Positions 8,106-18,091 of a stretch of 49,259 bases of DNA are shown piece after piece. The position numbers and the translations under genes are program-made. The stretch's first letter is position 1. Each line of letters starts with the position of its first letter. The notes beneath the pieces were generated by a model that saw nothing but the letters and a program-made list of their open reading frames with translations, was not told where the DNA came from and did not search any database. The stretch is from an uncultured Granulicella sp. (GTDB lineage Bacteria > Acidobacteriota > Terriglobia > Terriglobales > Acidobacteriaceae): assembly GCA_903932155.1 (NCBI GenBank), contig CAIZFH010000030.1, positions 1 to 49,259 on the forward strand. Direction: 5' to 3'.

Positions 8106-9437
8106 ATGGAGTTTGCAACAAGTCCCGAAATCGCGCAGTGCTTTCCAGACCTGCATCCGGCGATGGATGCGCGGGCCGCAGTGGTGGAGGCGAACCGCTG
8201 CCTCAACTGCTTCGACGCACCTTGCATGGGCGCCTGTCCCACTCACATCGACGTGCCCGGATTCATCCGCAAAATTGCCGCGGGCAACGTGTCGGGCTCG
8301 GCCCGAACGATTCTCGACGCCAATGTTCTGGGGGCAAGTTGCTCGCGCGTCTGCCCCGTGGAAGTGCTCTGCGAAGGAGCATGCGTGCTGCACGGCAAGC
8401 ACCAGAAGCCGATTGAGATTGGCCGCCTGCAGCGCTTTGCCACGGAGACGTTTTACGATGCGGGTGGAAGGCTTGCGCTACGCCAGCGTGACGAGCGCAC
8501 CCAGCGCATCGCCTGCATCGGCGCGGGTCCGGCCAGTCTGGCCTGCGCGGCGGAGTTACGCCAACAAGGCTTTCAAGTTCACGTGATCGACCGGCGCCCA
8601 CTGCCCGGTGGCCTGAATACCTACGGCGTGGCGGAGTACAAACTGCGCGCCGCGGACAGCCTGCGCGAGGTTGAGATGGTGCGCGGACTGGGAGTGGAGT
8701 TCGAGACTCGCGACGTGGATGCAGCGTCACTGGAGGAACTGGAACGTGAGTACGATGCGGTCTTCCTGGGAGTGGGACTGGGCGCTATGCATCGTCTCGA
8801 GGTCGCAGACGCGCACACCGCAGGCGCGGGAATTATCGATGCGCTGAAGTTTATCGCCGCCTACAAAACCGGCACTCCTCTCAGCATTGGCCGCCGCGTG
8901 GTGGTCATCGGCGCGGGCAATACCGCAATTGACGCAGCCTGCGCGGCCAAACGGCTAGGCGCGGAGACAGTGACCCTTGTGTATCGCCGCCAGCGGGAGA
9001 ACATTCCGGCATTCGACTTTGAGTACGACCACGCCCTGCGCGAGGGGGTTGAGTTTCTATGGGCAACCCTGCCGACGGCGATCACAGCCAATGACACCGG
9101 GCTTGTACTCACCTGCGTGGCCGTAACTCAGGACGCAAATGGACATCTAACGTCTCAGCCAGGATCTGAGTTTACGATAGAGTGCGATGCAGTCGTTCCA
9201 GCCATTGGGCAGTCGCCGCTGCTGGAGCTGCTGTCGCAAGTGCGCGGAGTAACCATGCAGCGCGGGCGCGTAGCGATCGACCGCGCAACTGGGCAGACAG
9301 CAAACCCAAAATACTTCGCCGGCGGAGATTGCGTGAACGACGGACGCGAAGTGGTCGATGCGGTGGCCGACGGAAAGCGCGCTGCGCTTGGGATCGCAGA
9401 CTGGTTGCTCGCGCGAATGGAGGAACACAGTGGCTGA
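8106..9437 (+). CDS. preT: Dihydropyrimidine dehydrogenase flavoprotein subunit PreT
   Basis: NAD(P)H-dependent subunit of bacterial dihydropyrimidine dehydrogenase, 443 residues, GltD-like. The N-terminal alpha-helical Fe-S domain has two cysteine clusters (CLNCFDAPCMGACP and CSRVCPVEVLCEGAC). A FAD-binding GAGPASLACAAEL follows near residue 140, and an NAD(P)-binding VIGAGNTAIDAA near 270. A second FAD-contact segment near the C-terminus reads YFAGGDCVNDGREVV. It passes electrons to PreA for reduction of uracil or thymine to the dihydro form. The start ATG at 8106 has GGAGAG upstream. It overlaps preA by 8 bp, indicating translational coupling. Confidence 0.92.
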   Translation: MEFATSPEIAQCFPDLHPAMDARAAVVEANRCLNCFDAPCMGACPTHIDVPGFIRKIAAGNVSGSARTILDANVLGASCSRVCPVEVLCEGACVLHGKHQKPIEIGRLQRFATETFYDAGGRLALRQRDERTQRIACIGAGPASLACAAELRQQGFQVHVIDRRPLPGGLNTYGVAEYKLRAADSLREVEMVRGLGVEFETRDVDAASLEELEREYDAVFLGVGLGAMHRLEVADAHTAGAGIIDALKFIAAYKTGTPLSIGRRVVVIGAGNTAIDAACAAKRLGAETVTLVYRRQRENIPAFDFEYDHALREGVEFLWATLPTAITANDTGLVLTCVAVTQDANGHLTSQPGSEFTIECDAVVPAIGQSPLLELLSQVRGVTMQRGRVAIDRATGQTANPKYFAGGDCVNDGREVVDAVADGKRAALGIADWLLARMEEHSG

Positions 9438-10836
9438 TCTCACCACAAACTTCGCGGGCATCCACTCTCCCAATCCGTTCTGGCTGGCCAGCGCGCCGCC
9501 CACCAACACCGGCGAGCAGGTGATGCGCGCCTTCGATGCGGGCTGGGGCGGCGCCGTCTGGAAAACCATCGGCGAGCCCATCACCAACGTCAGTTCGCGC
9601 TACTCCTCCATCGATTGGAATGCGCAACGAATGATGGGCCTCAACAACATTGAACTCATCACCGACCGGCCCATTGAGACCAATCTGCGTGAGATCGCCG
9701 AGGTGAAGCGGCGCTATCCCAGGCACGCGGTGATCGCCTCATTGATGGTGGAGTCGACGCGCGAGGCATGGCACGAGATGGTAAAGCGCACCGAGGATGC
9801 TGGCGCGGACGGGCTGGAGCTGAACTTCGGCTGTCCCCATGGAATGAGCGAGCGCGGCATGGGCGCTGCCGTCGGACAGGTTCCGGAGTACACCCAGCGA
9901 ATCACGGAGTGGGTGAAGGAAGTGGCGCGCACGCCCGTGCTGGTCAAGCTCACGCCCAACGTAACGGACATCCGCGTCATCGCGCGCGCGGCCAGGCGTG
10001 CCGGGGCCGACGGACTCAGCGCCATCAACACAATCAACTCCATCACCGGCATTGACCTCGAATCTTTTTCGCCGCGCCCCAATGTGGATGGCAAGAGTTC
10101 CCACGGCGGATACTGCGGGCCCGCGGTGAAGCCCATTGCGTTGAATATGGTGCAGCAGGTCATGGCGGACATCATCGATGGCCCATCGATTCCCCTCTCC
10201 GGAATCGGCGGCATCGGAAACTGGCAAGATGCGGCGGAGTTTCTTCTGCTGGGCTGCACCTCGGTGCAGGTATGCACGGCCGTCATGCACTATGGCTACC
10301 GCATCGTCCAGGAGATGATCGATGGATTGTCGAATTGGATGGACGCGAATGGATTCGCAACCCTCAACGATCTCCGCGGCAAGAGCCTCTCAAAAGTTAC
10401 CGAGTGGAAGAATCTGAACCTGAACTACAAGATCGTCGCGCGTATCGACGAGGCTCTCTGCATCGGCTGCCAACTCTGCCACATCGCATGCTGGGATGGC
10501 GCGCACCAGTGCATCCACGTCGATCGCGTCAGTGGCCCGGTGGACGGACATGTCGAACTTCACGCCCAGCCGCGAGAGTTTGGTCGCGAAAGAATTGTGG
10601 TGACGCCAATCCCCAGACTCGATCCGCCGAAGGCGCACGTCGGCCCCTACGCAACATCGCTGGAAAGAATCCCGCGCGTCGACGAGACGGAGTGTGTCGG
10701 TTGCAACCTCTGCTCGCTGGTCTGTCCGGTCGATGAATGCATCACAATGGTCGAGATCCCGACCGGCCTTGCGCCGGAGAGTTGGGCGGAGCGAAGCGCG
10801 GCAGCGGAATGTACCACGCCGCGAGTGTCAGAATGA
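9430..10836 (+). CDS. preA: Dihydropyrimidine dehydrogenase catalytic subunit PreA
   Basis: FMN- and Fe-S-containing subunit of 468 residues, similar to the C-terminal half of mammalian DPD. The TIM-barrel active site NFGCPHGMSERGMG holds the Cys matching the catalytic Cys of DPD; the residue before it is Gly where DPD has Ser. KLTPNVTDI and GIGGIGNW are FMN-phosphate-side segments. The C-terminus has a ferredoxin domain with two 4Fe-4S motifs (CIGCQLCHIAC and CVGCNLCSLVCP). The GTG start at 9430 lies 5 bp after GGAGGA; the frame is open further upstream but that part is PreT in another frame. The enzyme reduces uracil and thymine. Confidence 0.92.
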   Translation: MADLTTNFAGIHSPNPFWLASAPPTNTGEQVMRAFDAGWGGAVWKTIGEPITNVSSRYSSIDWNAQRMMGLNNIELITDRPIETNLREIAEVKRRYPRHAVIASLMVESTREAWHEMVKRTEDAGADGLELNFGCPHGMSERGMGAAVGQVPEYTQRITEWVKEVARTPVLVKLTPNVTDIRVIARAARRAGADGLSAINTINSITGIDLESFSPRPNVDGKSSHGGYCGPAVKPIALNMVQQVMADIIDGPSIPLSGIGGIGNWQDAAEFLLLGCTSVQVCTAVMHYGYRIVQEMIDGLSNWMDANGFATLNDLRGKSLSKVTEWKNLNLNYKIVARIDEALCIGCQLCHIACWDGAHQCIHVDRVSGPVDGHVELHAQPREFGRERIVVTPIPRLDPPKAHVGPYATSLERIPRVDETECVGCNLCSLVCPVDECITMVEIPTGLAPESWAERSAAAECTTPRVSE

Positions 10837-10899
10837 TTGGGTAGCACGACGGTCGTTAGCATGCTCTACATGATGAGCGCAGGATCGAGGAGTGAACTT

Positions 10900-12291
10900 A
10901 TGGGAACTTTGATCAAGGGCGGCAAAGTGGTGAGCGCGGCGGCGACGACGCTGGCCGATGTGTTGATCGAAGGCGAAAAGATTGCGCGGGTTGCGCCCGC
11001 AATCGACGCGGCAGGACATACCGTTGTCGATGCGGCCGGAATGCTTGTGCTTCCCGGAGGCATCGATGTGCATACCCATCTCGACATGCCCTTCGGCGGC
11101 ACGGTCAGCGCGGACGATTACGAGTGGGGAACGCGCGCGGCGGCCATCGGCGGAACTACAACTGTCATTGATTTTGCTCTTCAATCCATGGGCCATCCCA
11201 TGATGTAGGATTTCAAGACATGGCGCGCCAAGTCCGAGGGCAAGGCATGCATCGACTACGCCCTGCACATGGCCGTCACCGACCTCGGCCCCAACGATGT
11301 GTGGCTGGACGATGTGGATGCCATGGTGGCTGAAGGTATCTCCAGCTTCAAGATCTTCATGGCCTATCCCAATGTTCTGATGGTGAACGACGCCACCATC
11401 TTCAAGCTGATGCAGCGCACCGCCAAGCTGGGGGCGCTGGTGTGCGTCCATGCCGAAAATGGCACGGTGATCGATGTCGTGGTGCAGCAGGCGTTGGCGG
11501 CGGGCAACACTGGCCCGCTCCATCACGCGTTGACGCGGCCTGTGGTGGCCGAGGCAGAGGCCGTGCATCGCGTGGTTGCGCTCAGCGAGATCGCCGGCGG
11601 CGCAAGCGTCTATATTGTCCACGTCTCCTGCGAGGAGTCGATGCGCGAGGTCGCCGCGGCGCGTGCGCGCGGTCTGCCCATGATGGGCGAGACATGCACA
11701 CAGTATCTCGTCCTGTCACTCGAAGAAAGCATGGGTAAGCCTGGATTCGAGGACGCAAAGTTCGTCTTTACGCCTCCGCTGCGTCAGAAGAAGAATCAGG
11801 CACCGTTGTGGCAGGCGCTCAAGGACAACGTGTTGCAGGTCGTCTCCACCGACCACTGTCCGTTCCGTTTCGCCGATCAGAAGACGCTGGGGCTGGACAA
11901 TTTCACCAAAATCCCCAACGGTGGCCCTGGCATCGAGAACCGCATGCAGCTTGCCTATCACCATGGCGTGAATGCAGGCCGCATCTCGCTGGAGCGGTTT
12001 GTCGAGATCACCGCGGAAGCCCCCGCGAAAATCTTCGGCATGTTCCCGAAGAAGGGAATTGTGGCCGCTGGTTCCGATGCCGATCTTCTGCTGTGGGATC
12101 CCGCGGCAAAGTATACGATTACGGCAGCAACCCAAAGCATGCACACCGACTACTCCATCTTCGAAGGCTTCACGGTCAAGGGAAATGCGCGCCAGGTCTA
12201 CTCGCGCGGCCAACTGATCGTCGACGGCGGAAGATTTGTCGGTACCGTGGGCCGTGGACGATACCTGCATCGTGAGGTTGCCGCGCGATGA
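10900..12291 (+). pseudogene. hydA: Dihydropyrimidinase interrupted by an in-frame TAG
   Basis: D-hydantoinase/dihydropyrimidinase opens dihydrouracil to N-carbamoyl-beta-alanine. The coding frame starts at ATG 10900 (GAGGAG seven bases upstream) and would give 463 residues, a normal length, but codon 103 at 11206-11208 is TAG. The same frame resumes at once (DFKTWRAKSEGKACIDYA) and stays open to 12291. All metal-site motifs are present on the two sides: HTHLD before the stop, then the carboxylated-Lys motif FKIFMAYPN, HAENG, VHVSCEE and STDHCPF. Only a single base explains the stop. Reinitiation at ATG 11269 would give 340 residues lacking the HxH motif, so probably inactive. It overlaps the permease start by ATGA. 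Confidence 0.85.
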
Positions 12292-13829
12292 GCCTTTACG
12301 TCGAAGGGCCGACCAGCCTGACCGATGCCTACGGCCTGCGCGCCGACCCGACGCTCTATAACGCGGACCTCGCCCCTACCACGCCGGAGCAGCGCACCTG
12401 GGGTACCTATAACTACATCGCGCTGTGGTTCTCCATGTCCATGGAGGTCACCACCTATATGCTCGCCTCCAGCCTCATCGCCGGAGGCATGAACTGGAAG
12501 CAGGCAATTGCCACCGTCCTTCTTGGCAATCTCATCGTTCTCATTCCCATGCTGCTGAATGCGCATGCCGGCACCAAGTACGGCATTCCCTTCCCTGTCT
12601 TTGTGCGCTCCTCGTTTGGCGTGCGCGGCGCCAACGTCCCTGCGATGCTGCGCGCTTTCGTGGCCTGCGGATGGTTTGGAATCCAGTCCTGGATTGGCGG
12701 GCAATCGATTGCCGCCATGGTGAATGTGTTGTGGCCTGTGTCCACCACAATGCCCTGGGTGTTGTGGACCTGCTTCCTGGGTTTCTGGTTGCTCAACATG
12801 GCCGTGGTCTGGCGCGGAGTGGAGTCGATCCGATTCCTACAGAGTTTTTCCGCTCCATTTCTTCTCGTCATGTCGCTTGTTCTGCTCGGCTTCATGACGC
12901 AAAAAGCCGGCGGATTCGGCCCCATGCTCAATGCGCCCAGCCAGTTTCATACCAATTCCAGCTTCCTGCACTTCTTCTTTCTATCGCTCACAGGCATGGT
13001 CGGATACTGGGCCACGCTCTCGCTTAATATTCCGGACTTCACCCGCTACGCCAGGTCGCAGGAGTCGCAGATCGTTGGCCAGGCATTTGGCCTGCCGGTA
13101 GCCATGACCATGTACACCTTTATCGGGATTGCCTGCACCTCGGCCTCCACCGTCGTCTTCGGCCATCCAATCTGGAATCCCATCACGCTCCTTGGCCTCT
13201 TCCATCAGCCCCTGATTGCCTTCCTGGCGCTCATCAGCATTCTGATTGCCACGCTCAACGTCAACATTGGGGCCAATGTGGTCGGTCCATCCAACGACTT
13301 CTCTCATCTCGCTCCCAAGCACATCAGCTTCCGCACCGGCGGCATCATCACCGGCTTGATCGGCATTGCTGTAATGCCCTGGAAATTGATGGCAAGCCAC
13401 ACCGACTACATTCAGTGGCTGGTCAGCTACTCCGGTCTGCTCGGCCCGGTGGCGGGAATTATGATCGCCGACTACTTCTTTATCCGCCGCACCCGCCTCG
13501 ATACGGAGTCGCTCTACCGTCGCGAGGGGCCGTATGAGTATTGCAAGGGATTCAATCTGCGGGCGCTCATCGCCCTGGCTGCCGGAGTTTTTGCCGCGCT
13601 CATCGGCCTGATCGTTCCCGACTTGCGATTCCTCTACAGCTACGCGTGGTTCATCGGCTTCGGCGTGGCAGCGATGCTGTATTTGCTCCTGATGGGAACA
13701 GCACCCAGGGTGGGAGGAGCAACGCCTCTGGCACAACGAATTAAAGTGAATGGTTTGGACAAGGTGCTCGATCCCGCACTCGGCAATAGCGCCGGAGCCA
13801 AAGCCCGCAGCGTTACCGCATCGGACTAA
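12288..13829 (+). CDS. NCS1-family nucleobase:cation symporter
   Basis: Inner-membrane permease of 513 residues with about twelve hydrophobic helices. The early segment around YIALWFSMSMEVTTYMLASS and the later LNIPDFTRYARS and NVVGPSNDFS segments are characteristic of the NCS1 family (uracil, allantoin, hydantoin and cytosine transporters). It begins inside the hydA stop (ATGA overlap), so it is translated with the pathway. Context suggests uptake of uracil, thymine or a dihydropyrimidine/hydantoin. It is the last gene of the catabolic operon. Confidence 0.9.
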   Translation: MSLYVEGPTSLTDAYGLRADPTLYNADLAPTTPEQRTWGTYNYIALWFSMSMEVTTYMLASSLIAGGMNWKQAIATVLLGNLIVLIPMLLNAHAGTKYGIPFPVFVRSSFGVRGANVPAMLRAFVACGWFGIQSWIGGQSIAAMVNVLWPVSTTMPWVLWTCFLGFWLLNMAVVWRGVESIRFLQSFSAPFLLVMSLVLLGFMTQKAGGFGPMLNAPSQFHTNSSFLHFFFLSLTGMVGYWATLSLNIPDFTRYARSQESQIVGQAFGLPVAMTMYTFIGIACTSASTVVFGHPIWNPITLLGLFHQPLIAFLALISILIATLNVNIGANVVGPSNDFSHLAPKHISFRTGGIITGLIGIAVMPWKLMASHTDYIQWLVSYSGLLGPVAGIMIADYFFIRRTRLDTESLYRREGPYEYCKGFNLRALIALAAGVFAALIGLIVPDLRFLYSYAWFIGFGVAAMLYLLLMGTAPRVGGATPLAQRIKVNGLDKVLDPALGNSAGAKARSVTASD

Positions 13830-13926
13830 GAAGGCTGAACAGAACCATGCGGCGAACGAGCGCGTATCCTTATCGGTGCGAATAACGCTGAAGCACGGGG
13901 CCCTTCCAGCTCCGCCGAGGAGCACT

Positions 13927-14895
13927 ATGAATCGATTTGTATGCATCGCCATTCTGTTGCTATCGCCGGGACTTTTGCTTGCGGCACCAGCGCCAACGCC
14001 TACGGCAGACGGGCCAGCCATTACCGGCCTGTGGAAGACGGATGGCAGCATCGCGGGCCAGCAGGTAAGGATGATGTGCGCGCTCACAGAGACCAAACAC
14101 AATTTGAGCGGAGTATGTTCGGGTGCGCAGGACGGCTACGCCGTACACAAGATCGCTGGCTCCGTAAAGGGGCTGAAGGTCCAGTTCTACTTTCAGGCAG
14201 CGTTTGGCGGCAATTCGCTCACCCTCATTGTTAACGGCATGCTCAACGAGGATCGCACCCAAATGGACGGCGACATGGAAGTGGCACCAATGGGCGGCGG
14301 CATGGATGCGCAACAAATGAACCTTAGCGGCACCCTTACTGCGGTCAAAGAGCAGGAGCACGACCCGGCATCGGCGCAGGCCTTGGCAGCAGCAGCACAA
14401 ACCGACGCGGCGTCTGCACAGGCCTGGGCAGCGGAGGCACAGGCTGAAATGGCTGTAGGAAACGTCTCGGCAGCCAAGGCAGACGCGGCGCAAGCAGGTG
14501 CCATTGCGGCCAGAGCAGGAGTCGTTGCGGCGCAAGCAGGCGCGGAAGCGGCGGATGCCAGTGCTGCAACCTCGTCTGCGCAACCGATTGCCACAGGCAC
14601 ATGGAGCATCAACGCCCAGGTCCAGCAAACACAGGTCCAAATGACCTGTGTGCTTACCGAGGCGGCACACAAGCTGGCCGGGTCCTGCACCGCGGGCGAA
14701 GACACTACACCGCATTCCTTGACCGGCGTGACCACCGCTAAGGGCATTGGCTGGCACTTCGACACGGCCTATCAGGGCCAGCCGATTACCATCTCCATGA
14801 ACGCCACCATCGCCGCGGACGGCGCAAAGATGAATGGCACCATGTCCGTCGCGCCCATGGGTGTGGAGGGTACCTTCGCCGCCGCAAAGCAGTAG
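13927..14895 (+). CDS. Secreted protein with duplicated beta-domain and Ala-rich linker
   Basis: Exported protein of 322 residues, family not recognised. The signal peptide covers about residues 1-20, with cleavage near LLLAAPA. Two related domains flank a linker. Domain 1 (about 25-135) and domain 2 (about 222-320) share a TG-x-W start, a QV-x-M-x-C-x-LTE stretch and a closing VAPMG segment. The linker at about 140-220 is almost entirely Ala with Gln, Asp, Glu and Ser, predicted as one long helix. Each domain carries a Cys pair (MMCALTE/VCSG and MTCVLTE/SCTA) that may form a disulfide. GAGGAG precedes the ATG. It follows the permease by 97 bp and could be co-transcribed, but nothing ties it to pyrimidines. 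Confidence 0.75.
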   Translation: MNRFVCIAILLLSPGLLLAAPAPTPTADGPAITGLWKTDGSIAGQQVRMMCALTETKHNLSGVCSGAQDGYAVHKIAGSVKGLKVQFYFQAAFGGNSLTLIVNGMLNEDRTQMDGDMEVAPMGGGMDAQQMNLSGTLTAVKEQEHDPASAQALAAAAQTDAASAQAWAAEAQAEMAVGNVSAAKADAAQAGAIAARAGVVAAQAGAEAADASAATSSAQPIATGTWSINAQVQQTQVQMTCVLTEAAHKLAGSCTAGEDTTPHSLTGVTTAKGIGWHFDTAYQGQPITISMNATIAADGAKMNGTMSVAPMGVEGTFAAAKQ

Positions 14896-14925
14896 CGGCA
14901 AATAGGCAGATGACAACCCTGGCTT

Positions 14926-15849
14926 CTAGTGTAGAAAGGCGCCCAGCTCCGTAGCCGCATTGCGCAGATGCGGCAGAAACCGCGTCTGCATCTCGTACAG
15001 CGACATCCGTGGCGCGCTTCCACTCAGGTTCACCGTCGCTACCGCGTGGCCCGTGGGCGCGTATACAGGCACTGCCAGCGAACGCAAGCCAACCTCGTAC
15101 TCCTGGTCCACCACCGCATAACCGTGGCGGCGAACGTTGCGCAGCGCCAGGCGCAGCTTATCCACGCTGCTGACCGTGCGCGACGTGTGCGGCGTCAGCA
15201 CCACGCGCGCCAGATACTGCTCCAGCTGTTCCAGTGGCATAAAGGCCAGTAGCACGCGGCCAATGCTGGTGCAGTACGCAGGCAGGCGGCTGCCGATGTG
15301 CAGGTCGTCACTCATCACGCGCGATACGGTGGAGCGCGCGATGTAGACAATCTCGTCGCCATCCAGCGTGGCCACCGAAAAGCTCTCATGCAGCGCTGCC
15401 GACATGCGTTCCAGGATGGGCTGGGCTGCGGTGGAGAGCGAGTTGGAGGACGAATAGCTGTTCGACAGCGCCAGCATATGCGGGCGCAGCGCGTAGCGCG
15501 ATCCCTCTTCCGCGCCGGCAAAACCCAGCTTGGCCAGCGTGTACAGGCAGCGACGAACCGCGGCGCGAGAGATGCCCGTCTTCGCCGCAAGCTGTGCGAT
15601 GCTCATCTGCGGGGTCTGCGGCGTGAACGACTGGATCACCAGCAACCCGCGCGCCAGCGAGGTCATGAAATTAGGATCGCCAATGAAGGGTTCCAGGCTG
15701 GAGGCGGGAGTCGACTTGGCTGCATACGCGGGTGCGGCGGCTAACGGGGCTGTGCGCGTCGATGCAAAACTCGTCCTCAGCTCCCTGGTTACCGCCGCGG
15801 GACTGATCGAATGCGATGCGGTTGCGGAGCGGCGGGGCGAATTGCTCAT
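14926..15849 (-). CDS. IclR-family transcriptional regulator
   Basis: DNA-binding regulator of 307 residues. The winged helix-turn-helix begins near residue 62 (MTSLARGLLVIQSF, then MSIAQLAAKTGISRAAVRRCLYTL). The C-terminal IclR effector domain spans about 125-300, with LPAYCTSIGRVLLA and the closing GLRSLAVPVYAPTG segment. The pattern is closest to the PcaR/PobR/PcaU branch that senses aromatic acids, though the ligand here is unknown. A 61-residue Ser/Ala-rich N-terminal extension precedes the domain, so an internal start is possible. It is convergent with the secreted protein gene and divergent from pgi. Confidence 0.88.
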   Translation of the reverse strand: MSNSPRRSATASHSISPAAVTRELRTSFASTRTAPLAAAPAYAAKSTPASSLEPFIGDPNFMTSLARGLLVIQSFTPQTPQMSIAQLAAKTGISRAAVRRCLYTLAKLGFAGAEEGSRYALRPHMLALSNSYSSSNSLSTAAQPILERMSAALHESFSVATLDGDEIVYIARSTVSRVMSDDLHIGSRLPAYCTSIGRVLLAFMPLEQLEQYLARVVLTPHTSRTVSSVDKLRLALRNVRRHGYAVVDQEYEVGLRSLAVPVYAPTGHAVATVNLSGSAPRMSLYEMQTRFLPHLRNAATELGAFLH

Positions 15850-16044
15850 CGATGTACCTTCTTCTCCGGCAAGATTAGCCAGACAGCTCGCCCAGTGTGT
15901 TGCGGTTTAACTTGAAGCTGAGAACAACGGGCCCGGTAGGTTCTCAGTAGTGCGATAGTCGATCTAATACTACGATAAACGCACACCGTCTCCGCAGCAA
16001 GATAGCGGCAGGCCAATCTCCTCGCTGTGAGAAAATTGACCCCT

Positions 16045-17688
16045 ATGAATCCTTCCGATCTTCCTCCTCTGCCGCTCGATCAGCGCCCCGCATGGAAGGC
16101 GCTGCAAAGCCACTTCCAGTCGATCGGCACAGCCCATCTGCGCGAACTCTTCGCCGAAGATCCTGAGCGCGGAGAGCGCTTCACCGCCCAGGCTGCGGGT
16201 ATATTCCTCGATTACTCCAAGAACCGCATCACCCATGAGACGATTACGCTGCTGGTGGAATTGGCCGAGCAGTCGGGCCTGCGCTCCAGGATCGACGCCA
16301 TGTTTCGCGGCGACAAGATCAACCTCACGGAGAACCGCGCCGTTCTGCACGTCGCTCTGCGCGCGCCCAAATCCGAGAGCATCCTGGTCGATGGCGAAGA
16401 CGTCATCCCCGGCGTCCACGCGGTGCTGGACAAGATGGCCTCCTTCGCCGACCGCGTCCGCTCGGGCCAGTGGAAGGGCCACACCGGCAAGGCGATCCGC
16501 AACGTCGTCAACATCGGCATCGGCGGCTCCGACCTCGGCCCCGTCATGGCCTACGAGGCGCTCAAGTTCTACTCGCAGCGTAACCTCACCTTCCGGTTTG
16601 TGTCGAATGTAGACGGCACAGACTTCTCCGAAGCGGTCCACGACCTCAACCCCGACGAGACGCTCTTCCTGGTCGCCTCCAAGACCTTCACCACGCAGGA
16701 GACGATGACCAATGCCCACTCGGCGAGGGAGTGGTCGCTGGCCGGTTTGGGCGGCGATGAGTCCGCCGTCGCCAAACACTTCGTGGCCATCTCGACCAAC
16801 GCCAAAGAGGTCGCCAGCTTTGGCATCGACACCGAAAATATGTTTGGCTTCTGGGATTGGGTCGGCGGACGCTACTCGATGGACTCCGCCATCGGCCTCT
16901 CGACGATGATCGCCATCGGCCCGGAAAACTTCCGCGCCATGCTCGCGGGCTTTCATGCCATGGACGTTCACTTCCGGACTGCTCCGTTCGAGAAGAATCT
17001 GCCCGTCCTGCTCGGCCTGCTCACGCTCTGGTACACCGACTTCTTCGACGCGCAGACTATCGCGATCCTGCCCTACGAGCAGTACCTGAAGCGCTTTCCG
17101 GCGTACCTGCAGCAGTTGACGATGGAGTCCAACGGCAAGCATGTAACGCTGGACGGCACAACGGTCGCAACCCAGACCGGGCCCGTCTACTGGGGCGAGC
17201 CCGGAACCAACGGCCAGCATTCGTTCTATCAACTTATCCACCAGGGCACGCGCCTGATTCCCTGCGATTTCATTGGCTTCGCAAAGTCGCTGAACCCGCT
17301 CGGCCGCCACCACGACATGCTGATGGCCAACGTCTTCGCGCAGGCCGAGGCGCTCGCCTTCGGCAAGACCGCCGCGCAGGTTCGTGCCGAGGGCACCGCC
17401 GACTGGCTCGTCCCGCACCGCGTCTTCGAGGGCAACCGCCCATCGAACGTGATTCTCGCCGATGCGCTCACTCCAGGCGTTCTAGGCAAGTTGGTCGCGC
17501 TGTACGAACACGCGGTCTTTACCCAGGGAATCATCTGGAACATCGATTCCTTCGACCAGTGGGGCGTGGAACTGGGCAAGGTCCTCGCCACAAAGATCCT
17601 GGGCGAACTGGAGAGCCCCACTGAACCCGCAATGTCCCACGACACCTCAACCGCCAGCCTCATCCGCCGCTACCGCGCCAGCAAGTAG
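16045..17688 (+). CDS. pgi: Glucose-6-phosphate isomerase
   Basis: Cytoplasmic glycolytic isomerase of 547 residues, normal for the family, interconverting glucose-6-phosphate and fructose-6-phosphate. Recognisable segments are [29 protein letters not shown], the PGI signature around [19 protein letters not shown] and the C-terminal DQWGVELGK. The ATG at 16045 is preferred over the GTG at 16027, which only adds six residues. The SD is weak. The 195 bp shared with the divergent iclR gene must hold both promoters. It appears monocistronic. Confidence 0.95.
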   Translation: MNPSDLPPLPLDQRPAWKALQSHFQSIGTAHLRELFAEDPERGERFTAQAAGIFLDYSKNRITHETITLLVELAEQSGLRSRIDAMFRGDKINLTENRAVLHVALRAPKSESILVDGEDVIPGVHAVLDKMASFADRVRSGQWKGHTGKAIRNVVNIGIGGSDLGPVMAYEALKFYSQRNLTFRFVSNVDGTDFSEAVHDLNPDETLFLVASKTFTTQETMTNAHSAREWSLAGLGGDESAVAKHFVAISTNAKEVASFGIDTENMFGFWDWVGGRYSMDSAIGLSTMIAIGPENFRAMLAGFHAMDVHFRTAPFEKNLPVLLGLLTLWYTDFFDAQTIAILPYEQYLKRFPAYLQQLTMESNGKHVTLDGTTVATQTGPVYWGEPGTNGQHSFYQLIHQGTRLIPCDFIGFAKSLNPLGRHHDMLMANVFAQAEALAFGKTAAQVRAEGTADWLVPHRVFEGNRPSNVILADALTPGVLGKLVALYEHAVFTQGIIWNIDSFDQWGVELGKVLATKILGELESPTEPAMSHDTSTASLIRRYRASK

Positions 17689-18091
17689 TAACTGCCACAG
17701 TCTGGGGGTCCCCCCCCTCCCCCCTCTCGCTAAAGCATCTGAAACCAATAGGATGCAGATATTTACCTGCAAAGTATCTCTTCTAAAGGAGTTGCAGGTC
17801 AAATATAAGAAAACAAACGGATTATAGAAAGACGATTTGCGGGTTTACTGCTCTGCAAACTGGCCGGGCCTTGCACTCCGCGATGAATTTCCCCCTGTAT
17901 TAAGTATACCAACTGGGGGCAGCTAAGATGTCATGTCTATCTCATTCTGTTTCATGGAGATGAGTCAGTTAGGGGCTTGACAAGCGATTTTGCTGAGCAA
18001 ACCCGCGAAAGTATTTTTCGGAGGGGTGGAGTGGGATGCCGCTGCCGAAACCCACATCTCAAAATCGAGATGTGGAACACCACGCACTCGT
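17689..18091. other. Intergenic stretch with several inverted repeats
   Basis: There is no gene in these 403 bp. They hold a G5/C8 homopolymer tract just after pgi (17703-17724). An inverted repeat acctgcaa at 17765-17772 pairs with ttgcaggt at 17792-17799. A looser pair (gcgggttt near 17836, aaacccgc at 17998-18005) lies about 160 bp apart. The palindrome at 18052-18075 is listed separately. Composition is lower in GC than the flanks. Together they look like decayed repetitive DNA, not an operon promoter. Confidence 0.5.
18052..18075. repeat. REP-like palindrome
   Basis: A perfect 9-bp stem (ccacatctc at 18052-18060, gagatgtgg at 18067-18075) with a 6-nt loop. I remember closely similar palindromes repeated between genes in Terriglobia genomes, but cannot verify this here. 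It lies at the 3' end of the following minus-strand gene and may double as a terminator. Confidence 0.5.

Noticed and set aside
11206-11208. Pyrrolysine or other programmed recoding at the hydA TAG
   Set aside because: Dihydropyrimidinases are not known amber-recoded enzymes, and no Pyl genes are in the window. A plain nonsense change is simpler.
15970-17418. A 482-codon minus-strand frame antisense to pgi
   Set aside because: Pgi is unambiguous on the plus strand and the antisense protein has no domain pattern.
17698-17728. The G5-T-C8 tract after pgi as a terminator
   Set aside because: The arms leave no room for a loop and no T run follows; it is more likely a slippage-prone homopolymer tract.
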